Below are positions 8,590 through 18,502 of a DNA stretch of 49,404 bases, one piece after another (the stretch's first letter is position 1; every line of letters begins with the position of its first letter). Both the position numbers and the translations under genes were made by a program. Location of the stretch: contig JBJKZS010000119.1 in assembly GCA_045569115.1 (NCBI GenBank), forward strand, positions 1-49,404, in the 5' to 3' direction. This DNA is from S15-B10 sp045569115 (lineage in GTDB: Bacteria > Fidelibacterota > Marinisomatia > Marinisomatales > S15-B10). Below the pieces are notes generated by a model. It searched no databases. It was not told the origin of the DNA and saw only the letters and a program-made list of their open reading frames with translations.

Positions 8590-11500
8590 TTAATTACCAT
8601 GACATTTTTTATATTTTTTCCCACTACCACAAGGGCACTGTTCATTCCTACCCACCTTTTTACCTACATTAACTGGTTCTAGCTTAGAACTAGTTGATGA
8701 ATTCTGAGATAACTTATTATCTCTAGAATTTTTTGGTGATCCTAAAAATCCCATTCCAGATGCCTCATCATGTTGAATTTTCATTCGATTCAACGATCTA
8801 TTATTATCATTTATTGTTGGTGCTGAATCCATTCCATGCAAACGAGTTCTATAAAGACGTTGTACTGTATTTTTATTAACATCCCGAAGGAATTCTAAGA
8901 ACATATCAAAACCTTCAGATTTATATTCAAGCAATGGGTCTTTTTGGCCATAGGCACGTAGATTAATGCCCTCTCGGAGCTGATCCATGCTATAAAGATG
9001 ATCTTTCCACATTTCATCGATTGTTCTAAGAACAACATAACGCTCAAAACCTCGCATGACTTCAGTTGGAACAAGGCTTTCGCGAGTATCATAAATCGTC
9101 TGTGATTTATCAATAATTAACTTTTTGACATCATCTAATGACTCCATGTTTTTTATAGCATTTTCTGATTCAATAGTAAAAACAGAGGATAGCTCATTTT
9201 CAAAAAGTTCCCAATTCCACTCATGAGAGTCATCTCCCGATTCACTTAAACCATCAATAGTCTCATCGATATATTCGTTACGAATCGCTAATATTTCTCC
9301 TTGAATGTCTTCTCCATGTAAAGCTTCATTCCTGCGAGCATATACTACTTCACGCTGTTGATTCATTACATCATCATATTCTAAGAGTCTCTTTCTAATA
9401 GAAAAGTTCCTTGCCTCAACTTTTTTCTGGGCTCGCTCAATAGATTTTGTTACCATGCCAGCCGTAATTACTTCCCCTTCCTCTACACCTAGTTTATCCA
9501 TAATTGAAGCAATTCTATCACTATTGAAAAGCCTCATTAGATCATCTTCTAAGCTTAGATAAAAAACGGAAGAGCCGGAGTCTCCTTGGCGCCCTGAACG
9601 ACCTCTTAATTGTAAATCAATTCGTCTGGACTCGTGACGTTCAGTACCTACAATATGGAGCCCACCCAATTCTTTTACTCCTTCACCAAGTTTTATGTCA
9701 GTACCACGTCCCGCCATATTAGTAGCAATAGTAATGGCACCAGCATTACCAGCTAAAGCCACAATCTCCGCTTCACTTTGGTGCTGTTTTGCATTCAAAA
9801 CGTTATGAGGAATACCTCTTCGTTTTATCATCCTTGATAAAGTTTCTGATGCCTCGACACTTATAGTGCCTACAAGAACAGGTTGACCTCGTTGATGACA
9901 ATCACTAATCTCATCTAAAACAGCATTATATTTTTCTCTTTTTGTTTTATAAACAAGATCATCTCTATCATCCCTAACAATATCTTGATGAGTTGGTATG
10001 ACAGTCACATCAAGTTTGTATATGGAATGGAGCTCTTCTGATTCAGTCTCAGCTGTACCCGTCATACCGGCGAGTTTATTATATAATCTAAAATAATTTT
10101 GGATGGTAATGGTAGCGAGAGTCTGAGTCTCTCTCTCAATAGTTACATTCTCTTTTGCTTCTAAAGCTTGGTGTAACCCTTCACTATAACGACGGCCCGC
10201 AAGAATGCGGCCTGTAAATTCATCTACGATAAGAACTTTTCCATCCTGTACAACATAATCAACATCTTTTTCGTAAAGGGAGTATGCTCTTAGAAGCTGT
10301 GTAATATTATGGATTTGCTCACTTCGAGAGCTATGGAGCAAACGTGCCTCTTCAGCTGCTTCAGCCCTTTTTTCCGGATTAAGATTGGCGTCAGAATCCA
10401 ATTCATGCAATATCTCTCCTAAATCAGGGATGACAAACATTTCGGAATTTCCGGGAGCAAGAGCTGAACGTCCTTTTTCAGTTAAATCGATTACACTACT
10501 TTTTTCATCTATAGAGTAAAATAAATCCTCATCAACTTCATGCAGACGTTTATCTCTCATAAACTCTGATTCAACATTATGAGCTAGTTTGCGAGTACCT
10601 TGCTCTTGAAAAACCTTTTGAAGTCGGCGATTCTTTGGTGATCCTCGAAGAGCTTGTAAAAGATTATAGCCAGCCTCTTGACCCTTGTCTTCTTTCAATA
10701 GTGAATCCGCTTCATTTACTAAGGAATTAACCAAAGAGGTTTGTTGCTTTACAAGCTTTTGAACCAATGGTCTAAGCTCTTTATATTTTGAATCAGTTGG
10801 ATGATCTACAGCACCTGAAATAATCAGTGGAGTCCTAGCCTCATCAATCAGAATAGAATCAACCTCATCAATAACAGCATAAGAATATTCACGTTGCACT
10901 TGGTCTTCTTTTGTAAGAGACATGTTGTCACGGAGATAATCAAATCCAAACTCATTATTAGTGCCATATGTAATATCTCGATTATAAATATCTCTTCTTT
11001 GATCATTACTCATCCGATTTAAAATTGAACCAACGGTAAGTCCCAGCCTTTCATAAATTTTACCCATCCATTCAGCATCACGCTGAGCAAGGTAATCATT
11101 AACTGTAACTACATGTACGCCACGACCTGTTAAAGCATTGAGGTAAATAGGCATAGTAGCAACTAGTGTTTTTCCTTCACCTGTTTTCATCTCAGCAACT
11201 TTTCCCCTATGAAGCACAACTGCCCCAACCAGCTGAACATCATAAGGAATCATTTCCCATTTAGTCGGTTGACCAACAACATTCCAGGTTTCTCCTTTAA
11301 GTCGTCGACAAGTCTCTTTGACTATTGCAAAAGCTTCAGGTAAAATTTCTTCCAAAACTAATTGTTCGGATGAATAGATTTTGTCTTTACTCTCATCTTT
11401 AGATAAATCCTGGCTCTTTGCCTCATTTGTAGCTGCATCAGCCGTAAGTAAAAGTTTTTCACGAAATTCTTCAGTTCGTTGTATAAGGTCATTATCTGTT

Positions 11501-11613
11501 TTGTTTGAAAGATCTTTATAAATATGGTTAATCTCTTCAACAATGCTGTAAAGGGTTTTTACTTCACGATCGGATTTTGTACCAAAAATTTTCTTTACTA
11601 TACTAATTGCCAT
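8590..11613 (-). CDS. secA: Protein translocase ATPase SecA
   Basis: 1007 residues, full length and on the long side (E. coli 901). It drives Sec-dependent export through SecYEG. Visible landmarks are the Walker A TGEGKT, the DEVDS box, the LRGRSGRQGD motif of the second RecA-like domain, and the C-terminal zinc/SecB-binding tail CPCGSGKKYKKCH. An insertion of roughly 100 residues lies in the first nucleotide-binding region after DHPTDSKYKELRPLV (an acidic helical segment up to about AHNVESEFM), of the kind seen in Bacteroidetes/Chlorobi-group SecA. It follows nusB on the same strand with 34 bases between. Confidence 0.97.
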   Translation of the reverse strand: MAISIVKKIFGTKSDREVKTLYSIVEEINHIYKDLSNKTDNDLIQRTEEFREKLLLTADAATNEAKSQDLSKDESKDKIYSSEQLVLEEILPEAFAIVKETCRRLKGETWNVVGQPTKWEMIPYDVQLVGAVVLHRGKVAEMKTGEGKTLVATMPIYLNALTGRGVHVVTVNDYLAQRDAEWMGKIYERLGLTVGSILNRMSNDQRRDIYNRDITYGTNNEFGFDYLRDNMSLTKEDQVQREYSYAVIDEVDSILIDEARTPLIISGAVDHPTDSKYKELRPLVQKLVKQQTSLVNSLVNEADSLLKEDKGQEAGYNLLQALRGSPKNRRLQKVFQEQGTRKLAHNVESEFMRDKRLHEVDEDLFYSIDEKSSVIDLTEKGRSALAPGNSEMFVIPDLGEILHELDSDANLNPEKRAEAAEEARLLHSSRSEQIHNITQLLRAYSLYEKDVDYVVQDGKVLIVDEFTGRILAGRRYSEGLHQALEAKENVTIERETQTLATITIQNYFRLYNKLAGMTGTAETESEELHSIYKLDVTVIPTHQDIVRDDRDDLVYKTKREKYNAVLDEISDCHQRGQPVLVGTISVEASETLSRMIKRRGIPHNVLNAKQHQSEAEIVALAGNAGAITIATNMAGRGTDIKLGEGVKELGGLHIVGTERHESRRIDLQLRGRSGRQGDSGSSVFYLSLEDDLMRLFNSDRIASIMDKLGVEEGEVITAGMVTKSIERAQKKVEARNFSIRKRLLEYDDVMNQQREVVYARRNEALHGEDIQGEILAIRNEYIDETIDGLSESGDDSHEWNWELFENELSSVFTIESENAIKNMESLDDVKKLIIDKSQTIYDTRESLVPTEVMRGFERYVVLRTIDEMWKDHLYSMDQLREGINLRAYGQKDPLLEYKSEGFDMFLEFLRDVNKNTVQRLYRTRLHGMDSAPTINDNNRSLNRMKIQHDEASGMGFLGSPKNSRDNKLSQNSSTSSKLEPVNVGKKVGRNEQCPCGSGKKYKKCHGN

Positions 11614-11647
11614 GATGTAAGCCTATGTCTTTTAAATTACCTTTATA

Positions 11648-12082
11648 TCAATGACCTGGAACAGATAAATCTTCCAATGAATGAAATACAGAATCAAGAA
11701 TACCATTAACAAAACTACTACTTTCATCTGTACTAAATTTCTTTACAATTTCAATTCCCTCTGAAATTGAAACTTTGGGAGGAACATCTTTAATAAATAC
11801 CATTTCGGTAATCATCATCTGAAGCACTAAAAGATCTATGAGTGCGATACGGGTTATATCCCAATTTTCAAGTCGATCCTCAATAAGATTTCTAGTCCAT
11901 TTTTCATTCTCAACGGATTTATTAAAAAGTTCTTCCAGAAATTTTGTTGTATCTTGATCTAGAGTATCACGAGACTGAATGTCTTGAAGAATTTTCGAGG
12001 GAATATCTTTAGTTATAGATATTGAATACAAGCCTTGCAAAGCTAATTCTCGAGCAAGACGTCGACTTATTGAAAATGACAT
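11648..12082 (-). CDS. nusB: Transcription antitermination factor NusB
   Basis: 144 residues, the usual size of NusB. The family pattern is present: N-terminal RRLARELALQGLYS, central NWDITRIALIDLLVLQMMITEM, and C-terminal VSISEGIEIVKKFSTDESSSFVNGILDSV. It binds boxA RNA with NusE (S10) in rRNA antitermination. Its ATG shares one base with the stop of the upstream ilvE (TAATG), so the two are translationally coupled, and secA follows. Confidence 0.93.
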   Translation of the reverse strand: MSFSISRRLARELALQGLYSISITKDIPSKILQDIQSRDTLDQDTTKFLEELFNKSVENEKWTRNLIEDRLENWDITRIALIDLLVLQMMITEMVFIKDVPPKVSISEGIEIVKKFSTDESSSFVNGILDSVFHSLEDLSVPGH

Positions 12083-13122
12083 TATAAATTATTTATGGCA
12101 TTAAGCCATCCGAATTTATCTTCTATACGTTCTAGCTGAATATCCAATAATGTCTTCCTCAATTGGGAAGTTATCGGACCAATCTTATTACTTATCTCAA
12201 CAGAATTATCATCAGTTGTAATTCGGCCAATAGGACAGATTACAACAGCTGTCCCAGTACAAAAAACTTCATCAGCTAAAAGAAAATCTTCTAAATAAAC
12301 ATCTTTCTCTATAACATCTAAACCAAGTATATCTCTTGCAATTTTAATAGTTGAATCACGTGTGACACCTGGAAGAATTGAGCCACTGAGCTTAGGTGTT
12401 ATAAGTTTACCATCTTTCAGTGCAAAAACATTGGCAGATCCTAATTCATCTATCAAATCTTCATTTTGACTATTCAAGTACATTAATTCATTAAATCCTT
12501 CTTCTTTTGAATTCTTTAGAGGATATAATGAGGATGCATAATTCCCTATTGCTTTTATTGAGCCAGTGCCTTTAGTCGCAGTTCTGTGAAAAGATTTAGT
12601 TACTTTTATATGGAGGCAAGGTATTTCACCTTTGAAATAAGGACCTACAGGTGATACATAAACCAAGAAAGTATATGACGGGGCTTCTTGAATACCCAAA
12701 ACTGGACCAGTACCCCAAATAATTGGACGTATATAAAGGCTCCCTTTATTAATTGGAGGAACGAAATCAATATTATCTAAAACTGTATTCTCTATAGCAT
12801 TTAAAAACATCTCATTAGAAACTGGAGGAATACATAACCTCTCAGCTGACTTTTGCATCCGCTCTCCATTCATAGCTGGACGAAAAATCACAATACGATT
12901 TTTTTCAGTTCTATAAGCTTTTGATCCTTCAAAAATACCTTGACCATAATTCAAAACTGCCGCTGCTGGAGATAGTTCAATATTCCCAAAAGGAACTAAG
13001 CCTCCTTCATTCCAATCCTCACCCTTAATACATGTTGCTCTATACATACTACGAGTTGGGATTAGACTAAATGTCAAGTCGTCCCAATTGATTGATGAGT
13101 TTTTTGTTACTTCTTTTTCCAT
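12082..13122 (-). CDS. ilvE: Branched-chain amino-acid aminotransferase
   Basis: 346 residues, fold-type IV PLP enzyme. It exchanges the amino group between glutamate and the keto acids of leucine, isoleucine and valine. The PLP lysine is predicted as Lys190 in IKAIGNYASS. Other family signatures are NYGQGIFEGSKAYR, RPAMNGERM, the Leu/Ile-pocket segment GSLYIRP, and the C-terminal DEVFCTGTAVVICPIG. The length and the GNYA context match the longer, BCAT-II-like branch rather than E. coli IlvE. It is the first gene of an ilvE-nusB-secA-tRNA set; the 88 bases upstream, before phoH ends, are AT-rich and may hold a promoter. Confidence 0.92.
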   Translation of the reverse strand: MEKEVTKNSSINWDDLTFSLIPTRSMYRATCIKGEDWNEGGLVPFGNIELSPAAAVLNYGQGIFEGSKAYRTEKNRIVIFRPAMNGERMQKSAERLCIPPVSNEMFLNAIENTVLDNIDFVPPINKGSLYIRPIIWGTGPVLGIQEAPSYTFLVYVSPVGPYFKGEIPCLHIKVTKSFHRTATKGTGSIKAIGNYASSLYPLKNSKEEGFNELMYLNSQNEDLIDELGSANVFALKDGKLITPKLSGSILPGVTRDSTIKIARDILGLDVIEKDVYLEDFLLADEVFCTGTAVVICPIGRITTDDNSVEISNKIGPITSQLRKTLLDIQLERIEDKFGWLNAINNL

Positions 13123-13210
13123 TTTTTTACTAAAATTTTATTGTATATAATCTATTTTTTTCTGAACAATTTTTATTAACTAATTAAACTAAAGTAATAA
13201 AAAGCACAAT

Positions 13211-14152
13211 TCAACTACCATTATCCTTATCATAGGCCTTAATAATATCCTTTACTAAGCGGTGGCGAACCACATCAGTGTGGTCCATATAAACAAATCC
13301 TATTCCCTCAACAGAGTTTAGAATCCTCTCAGCTTGTATTAATCCTGAATCATTTCCATCAGGAATATCCATCTGAGTTTTATCTCCAGTAATTATTGCT
13401 TTTGAATTAGGACCTAACCTGGTTAAGAACATTTTCATTTGCATTGATGAACAATTCTGAGCTTCATCAAGAATAACAAAAGCATTGTTTAGAGTTCTTC
13501 CTCGCATATATGCCAATGGAATAACTTCAATTTTTCTTCGTGAAAGAAGAGTCTTGAGATTTTCTTTCGCAACCAAATCACTTAATGAATCATAAAGTGG
13601 AGCCAAATATGGATCAATTTTTTCTTTCAAATCTCCGGGTAGAAAGCCCAACCTCTCTCCCGCTTCAACTGCTGGCCTTGACAGAACAATCTTCTCAACA
13701 CGTCTACTTTTATAAGCTGCAATTGCAAATGCAACTGCAAGAAAAGTTTTCCCGGTACCAGCTGGGCCAATAGCAAAAACCATATCATCTTTATCCACAA
13801 GACTCAAAAACTTTTGTTGACCTTCAGATCTTGGAGCAATAGGTCCTTTAGTAGTATGCAAAATTGTAGAATTATTTGTTGAAGAAACAATATTCTCTCC
13901 ATTTGAAACCAAAGCTAATAATGATTGTACATCATCTACTGAAAGATGATTCTTCCTGCTATAGGTTTTCATCATTTCATCGATTGTCTCTTCAGCTTGT
14001 GAAATAATCGACTTATCACCTTCAAGATTAATAGTTGTTCCACGAAGAATAATTTTACAATTAAAAGAATCTTCTAGAATCTTTAAATTTTTATCCCCAA
14101 CTCCAGCTAATCCTGCTGGGTCAATATCCTTAAGATCAACTTTACGTTTCAC
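13211..14152 (-). CDS. phoH: PhoH-like ATPase
   Basis: 313 residues with a GTG start. An N-terminal KH-like region (about 1-65) precedes the PhoH P-loop domain: Walker A GPAGTGKT (129-136), Walker B FVILDEAQN, then TGDKTQMDIP. Family members are cytosolic ATPases linked to RNA processing, often next to ybeY; the expected ybeY is not adjacent here. Despite the name, nothing here shows phosphate regulation, and the gene is outside the high-GC Pho island. Confidence 0.92.
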   Translation of the reverse strand: MKRKVDLKDIDPAGLAGVGDKNLKILEDSFNCKIILRGTTINLEGDKSIISQAEETIDEMMKTYSRKNHLSVDDVQSLLALVSNGENIVSSTNNSTILHTTKGPIAPRSEGQQKFLSLVDKDDMVFAIGPAGTGKTFLAVAFAIAAYKSRRVEKIVLSRPAVEAGERLGFLPGDLKEKIDPYLAPLYDSLSDLVAKENLKTLLSRRKIEVIPLAYMRGRTLNNAFVILDEAQNCSSMQMKMFLTRLGPNSKAIITGDKTQMDIPDGNDSGLIQAERILNSVEGIGFVYMDHTDVVRHRLVKDIIKAYDKDNGS

Positions 14153-14352
14153 AAAATTAAATATAGTTCCTATATAAATAAATGGATGGAAATTGTTTAG
14201 TCATTAAGGTCTAAATATTCTTGGTGTTATAAATTAGTTAATACATAATCTATAATTAGACTTGAAAGTACAAACCGGATCTAACTGAGACAAGACGATT
14301 GGGAACCTTTTATCTTTCAGCAATCATTTTTTCCCATTATTTTTAGATTGTA

Positions 14353-14922
14353 GTGACAATATTCTTTTGGACTCTTTTCACTCTTTTACTTTTCTTTGTT
14401 CTATCAACTTTTTGGCGATGGACTATCGCCATTTCAGGAAAAATAAATCATGAAAAAAATCAGTTTGATTATTCATACTGTGGAATACTCGGATCAACTA
14501 AACTGGGAGTTGGCATTAAAAAGAATCGTAAAAACTTCTTCTTTTTTCTGAAAAAGAAAAATAAGGAAATAGTCTCATTTAAATTAAAAAATAGAGCAAA
14601 TAGTAAAAAAAGGTTCTCAAATCAAAAGAAAATTAGGGGCAAAAATATTCCCCATTACATATTCGCAGTTTATCGCTCAATAAATCTAAATAACTTAGAT
14701 ATAAATGGAGACCTTGGGTTAATAAATCCTGCAACTACAGGTAAAATTTGGGGTGGACTAGTTGCTATAAAAAATAGCCTATTGCCAGACAATTATAATA
14801 TAAATATTAATCCTAAATTCAATGAAAATGTATTTCATATTCAAGGGACTACGAAAATTAATTTTTGCCCAGTGGTTTTAGCTTGGAGATTAGGAAAAGT
14901 TTATTTTGGTTTTAAACTTTAG
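14353..14922 (+). CDS. DUF2953-like membrane protein paired with GerW
   Basis: 189 residues, GTG start. One N-terminal TM helix (about 2-22), then a basic, lysine-rich linker and a beta-rich C-terminal domain. It matches the pattern of DUF2953 (B. subtilis YtfI) in size, single anchor and position: it ends eight bases before a GerW-family gene, the same pairing seen in sporulating Firmicutes. The local DNA is very AT-rich (14 G/C in the 60 bases from 14761). Function is unknown in this lineage; the family assignment rests mainly on layout and the pairing. Confidence 0.6.
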   Translation: MTIFFWTLFTLLLFFVLSTFWRWTIAISGKINHEKNQFDYSYCGILGSTKLGVGIKKNRKNFFFFLKKKNKEIVSFKLKNRANSKKRFSNQKKIRGKNIPHYIFAVYRSINLNNLDINGDLGLINPATTGKIWGGLVAIKNSLLPDNYNININPKFNENVFHIQGTTKINFCPVVLAWRLGKVYFGFKL

Positions 14923-14930
14923 GAGGAAAA

Positions 14931-15320
14931 ATGGCTGTATCTGAATTAATAAAAAACGTGATGAATGAACTTGAAACACTAATGCAGACTAAAACTGTAG
15001 TCGGTGACCCTATATCTGCTGGAGATTACACTGTTATCCCAGTTTCAAAAGTAAGTTTTGGATTTGGTGCTGGAGGAGGATCAGGATCAAAAGATGCAAA
15101 ATCAAGTGGAGAAGGTGTCGGAGGTGGATGGAGTATTGAACCATTAGCCTTTTTTGTAGTTGGAACTGAAGGTGCCCGTCTTTATTCACTGAAAAATGAA
15201 GAAACTGTGATGGGAAAACTGTTCGACCTTGCGCCGAAAGTGGCAGAAACGGTGAAAGACTACGTTGATCAGCGGGGCAAAACCGATTCCTCAGAGCCAG
15301 AAGAAAGCAAAGAGCAGTAA
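14931..15320 (+). CDS. gerW: GerW/YtfJ family protein
   Basis: 129 residues with a clear AGGAGG Shine-Dalgarno six bases before the ATG. The family core is visible: the helical start (VMNELETLMQTKTVVGDPI), GDYTVIPVSKVSFGFGAGGG, a Ser/Gly-rich loop, GGGWSIEPLAFFVV and a short helix at LFDLAPKV. In B. subtilis YtfJ is a spore protein; in non-sporulating bacteria its role is unknown. The last 35 or so codons (from about 15205) switch to GC-rich codon use like the neighbouring Pho island, and the stop abuts the phoU stop on the opposite strand with no base between. Confidence 0.88.
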   Translation: MAVSELIKNVMNELETLMQTKTVVGDPISAGDYTVIPVSKVSFGFGAGGGSGSKDAKSSGEGVGGGWSIEPLAFFVVGTEGARLYSLKNEETVMGKLFDLAPKVAETVKDYVDQRGKTDSSEPEESKEQ

Positions 15321-15977
15321 TCAGGCGTTGGTGTGGCGGCTGATTTTCCCTTCCACCATATATATTATGTCTTCGGCAATATTTGTTGTATGATCCGCCG
15401 CTCGCTCGAGGTAGCGAGAAACACCTAGAAGTTGGATCCACTCAGAAATCTTGTCAGGATCGGCTTCGATCTTAGACTGAACCAGCGGATAAATCTCCGC
15501 ATGTAGATTGTCAACCTCCTCGTCACGCTCAAGAACCGAATCAGCCTTTGAAACATCCATTTTCACCAGCGCATCCAACCCTTCTTCCAACATCGCTTGA
15601 ACAATCTCTGACATTTCTGGAATAGACTCTGGTACTTCAATAGGAACTCGCTTAGAAAGAAATTTTGCCCGTTCCGCAATATTTGAGGCAAGATCACCGA
15701 TCCGTTCCAAATCATTGTTAATTTTGAGGACTGATACGATGTACCGTAAATCCACGGCTACAGGTTGATGAAGCGCCAGAATTTTCAGGCATTCCTCCTC
15801 AACTTCCACCTCTTTTTCATCAATCTTCGCATCTCCATCGATCACCTTTTTCGCCAACGTAGCGTCTCTCTCTAAAAAAGCTCTGACACTATCCCTCAGG
15901 CTTTCCTCAACAAGAGTTGCTACAGTTAGGATTTCCTTTTTCAAAGATTCAATCTCGCGCTGTAAATGTTCAGACAT
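15321..15977 (-). CDS. phoU: Phosphate-signalling protein PhoU (Pst-linked)
   Basis: 218 residues, two PhoU three-helix repeats. The first repeat has the conserved INNDLERIGDLASNIAERA and the second SRYLERAADHTTNIAEDIIYM, the E-x3-D metal-binding style motifs of the family. PhoU links the Pst transporter to the PhoR kinase and turns the response off when phosphate is plentiful. It is the last gene of the pstSCAB-phoU set, 14 bases after pstB. A second, different PhoU is encoded at 24402-25070. Confidence 0.95.
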   Translation of the reverse strand: MSEHLQREIESLKKEILTVATLVEESLRDSVRAFLERDATLAKKVIDGDAKIDEKEVEVEEECLKILALHQPVAVDLRYIVSVLKINNDLERIGDLASNIAERAKFLSKRVPIEVPESIPEMSEIVQAMLEEGLDALVKMDVSKADSVLERDEEVDNLHAEIYPLVQSKIEADPDKISEWIQLLGVSRYLERAADHTTNIAEDIIYMVEGKISRHTNA

Positions 15978-15991
15978 ATCGGACTCCTTGG

Positions 15992-16756
15992 CTATCCAAA
16001 TCTTCCGGTAATATAATCTTCCGTCCTGGAATTGTCCGGTTTTGTAAAAATCTTTTCCGTATCGCCATATTCAATTAACTTGCCTTCGTAAAGAAAGGCT
16101 GTCTTATCCGAAACACGAGCAGCCTGTTGCATATTGTGCGTAACAATTACAATGGTGTAACGCTCCCTCAGATCACCAATCAGGTCTTCAATCCGTGCGG
16201 TGGCTCTCGGATCAAGAGCGGAACACGGTTCGTCCATGAGTATTACCTCCGGCCGCATGGCAATGGCGCGGGCGATACAGAGGCGCTGCTGCTGACCTCC
16301 AGAAAGTGCAGTTGCCGAATCATCGAGGCGGTCTTTCACCTCATCCCAGATTCCGGCACCATTAAGACTTTCCTCCACAAGTTCATCGGGATTATCAACT
16401 ATACCATTAATCTGTGGTCCCCAAATCACATTCTTATAGATGGACTTGGGGAAGGGATTTGGCTTTTGGAAAACCATGCCAATTCTCCTGCGGATATTCA
16501 CTGGATCGGCATAACTGTGGTAAATATCTTCCCCATTAAACAACACTTTGCCCAAGATTGATGCGCCAAGAATGAAATCGTTCATCCGGTTAAATGAACG
16601 AAGCAAGGTGCTCTTACCGCACCCGGAAGGACCGATGATTGCAGTCACGTGATTCTTTAGAATCTGGAGAGAACAATCTTTAATGGCAGCATCGACACCG
16701 TATCGGATCGTAAGATTTTGGGTTTCAAGGACCGTACTTATTTTGCTTTCTACCAT
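15992..16756 (-). CDS. pstB: Phosphate ABC transporter ATP-binding subunit PstB
   Basis: 254 residues, standard for PstB. Walker A GPSGCGKST, ABC signature LSGGQQQR, Walker B VILMDEPCSALDP and the switch His in VTHNMQQA are intact. It energises phosphate import by PstC/PstA. The start overlaps the end of pstA by seven bases. Confidence 0.97.
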   Translation of the reverse strand: MVESKISTVLETQNLTIRYGVDAAIKDCSLQILKNHVTAIIGPSGCGKSTLLRSFNRMNDFILGASILGKVLFNGEDIYHSYADPVNIRRRIGMVFQKPNPFPKSIYKNVIWGPQINGIVDNPDELVEESLNGAGIWDEVKDRLDDSATALSGGQQQRLCIARAIAMRPEVILMDEPCSALDPRATARIEDLIGDLRERYTIVIVTHNMQQAARVSDKTAFLYEGKLIEYGDTEKIFTKPDNSRTEDYITGRFG

Positions 16757-17610
16757 CTATACTTTCTGTTTGCGTAATTGCGAATAAGAACAGCCGCTGC
16801 ATTCATAAACAATAATACAGTCAAAAGTACGATTATGCCAGCGGCGGCTACTTCTTGAAAGGCGGCCTGCGGACGGGATGACCAGTTGAAAATCTGGATT
16901 GGGAGTGTGGTAAAAGGATCCATAATGGATTCCGGGATGAAGGCCACGTAGGTAAGTGCACCAACCATGATAAGTGGCGCTGTCTCACCGATAGCTCGAG
17001 ACATAGCTAAGATCACTCCAGTCAAAATACCGGGCGTGGCAGCCGGAAGAACGTGATGAAGAATTGTCTGCCACCTTGTTGCCCCAAGAGCATATGCTCC
17101 ATGGCGGATACTTTGCGGCACCGCCCTCAGCGCCTCTCGAGATGCTATAATGATCACTGGCAAGATGAGTAGAGACATGGTGAAACTTCCCGCCAGCACA
17201 CTTCTTTCAAGTGCAAAAAATCTCACAAATATGGTCAGTCCCAGTATACCGTAAACAACGGAAGGAACACCGGCCAGGTTGGCGATATTCACCTCTATGA
17301 TCTGGGCCAGTCTACCCTTATTAGCATATTCTTCGAGATGGATGGCTGACGCCACCCCAAGGGGTACGGAAATAACAAACACAGAACTCATGAGCCAGAT
17401 ACTTCCCCACAAAGCTGACTTAATTCCCGCCTTATCAGCAAATCTTGAGGGAAAGCTGTCCAAAAAATTGAGGCTGAGTCCGCCGAATCCTTTAATCGTC
17501 ACATGGGCAAGCAAGACCATAAGGATCACCAGGGAACTCCAAGTAATGAGGGTGCAGAGCCAGCGGAAAAGGTTTTCAGATTTTTGTCGCCTGGCCAGAT
17601 TGCGGTTCAT
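16750..17610 (-). CDS. pstA: Phosphate ABC transporter permease PstA
   Basis: 286 residues, about six TM helices. The permease coupling loop is seen as EALRAVPQSIRHGAYALGATRWQTILHHVLPAATPGI, and the segment NIANLAGVPSVVYGILGL is typical of PstA. It pairs with PstC in the inner membrane. Its start overlaps pstC's stop by four bases (ATGA), so translation is coupled. Confidence 0.96.
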   Translation of the reverse strand: MNRNLARRQKSENLFRWLCTLITWSSLVILMVLLAHVTIKGFGGLSLNFLDSFPSRFADKAGIKSALWGSIWLMSSVFVISVPLGVASAIHLEEYANKGRLAQIIEVNIANLAGVPSVVYGILGLTIFVRFFALERSVLAGSFTMSLLILPVIIIASREALRAVPQSIRHGAYALGATRWQTILHHVLPAATPGILTGVILAMSRAIGETAPLIMVGALTYVAFIPESIMDPFTTLPIQIFNWSSRPQAAFQEVAAAGIIVLLTVLLFMNAAAVLIRNYANRKYRW

Positions 17611-18464
17611 TCGTAAATCTCTCTAAACTTTCGCATGATACGGTTGGCGAAAATGTTCATGCAGAGCGTAACAACAAACAATAAAGCTCCAACTGCAAAG
17701 ATCGTCTGATACTCGATACTCCCGGCAGGTGTATCTCCGAGACTCACCTGTACAATGTAAGCCGTCATGGTCTGGATGCTTTCCATAGGATTAAATGTCA
17801 AGTTTGGTGTAGCACCCGCAGCAAGTGTAACCGCCATAGTCTCACCGAATGCTCGAGAGAGCGCCAAAATGAATGAAGCCATGATCCCGGATAGAGCCCC
17901 GGGCATGACAACACCTTTAATGACTTCAAAGGGCGTTCCTCCTAGGGCATACCCTCCCTGGCGGAGTGAAAGGGGAACAGCCCGGATTGCATCATCACAG
18001 AGCGAGGCAACCATGGGTAGAACCATAATCCCTACCACTATAGATGCGCTTGCCGCATTAAAGATCTCGGTAGAGGGTAAGGCAGATCTAAGCACGGGAG
18101 TGATGAAGGTGAGAGCAAAATAACCGTACACAACCGTGGGGATACCCGCAAGAATTTCGAGGATCGGTTTTACAGCGCTTCTCACCCGTTCCGATGCATA
18201 CTCGCTGAGGTAAACCGCCGTTAATATACCCATAGGAATAGCGATCAACCCAGAGCCTAAAACGATGAGAAGTGTGCCCGACAAAAGAGGGAGAACACCG
18301 AACGATTTGGGTAATAGAAGTGGCTCCCAACGTGTTCCGAAAAGGAACTCCCAGAGTGATACTTCACGGAAAAATCCGAGGGATTCCGAACCAAGAACGA
18401 CAATTATCCCTACCGTCGTAAAGATTGATATATACGCAGAAAGAGCGAGGATCGATTTGATCAC
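17607..18464 (-). CDS. pstC: Phosphate ABC transporter permease PstC
   Basis: 285 residues, about six TM helices. Family marks are LEILAGIPTVVYGYFALTF, the coupling loop DAIRAVPLSLRQGGYALGGTPFEVIKGVVMPGALSGI, and SRAFGETMAV. Forms the translocation path with PstA. It lies 38 bases after pstS in the same transcript. Confidence 0.96.
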   Translation of the reverse strand: MIKSILALSAYISIFTTVGIIVVLGSESLGFFREVSLWEFLFGTRWEPLLLPKSFGVLPLLSGTLLIVLGSGLIAIPMGILTAVYLSEYASERVRSAVKPILEILAGIPTVVYGYFALTFITPVLRSALPSTEIFNAASASIVVGIMVLPMVASLCDDAIRAVPLSLRQGGYALGGTPFEVIKGVVMPGALSGIMASFILALSRAFGETMAVTLAAGATPNLTFNPMESIQTMTAYIVQVSLGDTPAGSIEYQTIFAVGALLFVVTLCMNIFANRIMRKFREIYE

Positions 18465-18502
18465 TTGCTCTTTCCTTTTTGTAAAGGACCGACTTGATTT
18501 AT

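Noticed and set aside
15034..15441. 135-codon minus-strand frame across the gerW/phoU junction
   Set aside because: It is antisense to gerW and out of frame with phoU; no family pattern, while both overlapped genes are well supported.
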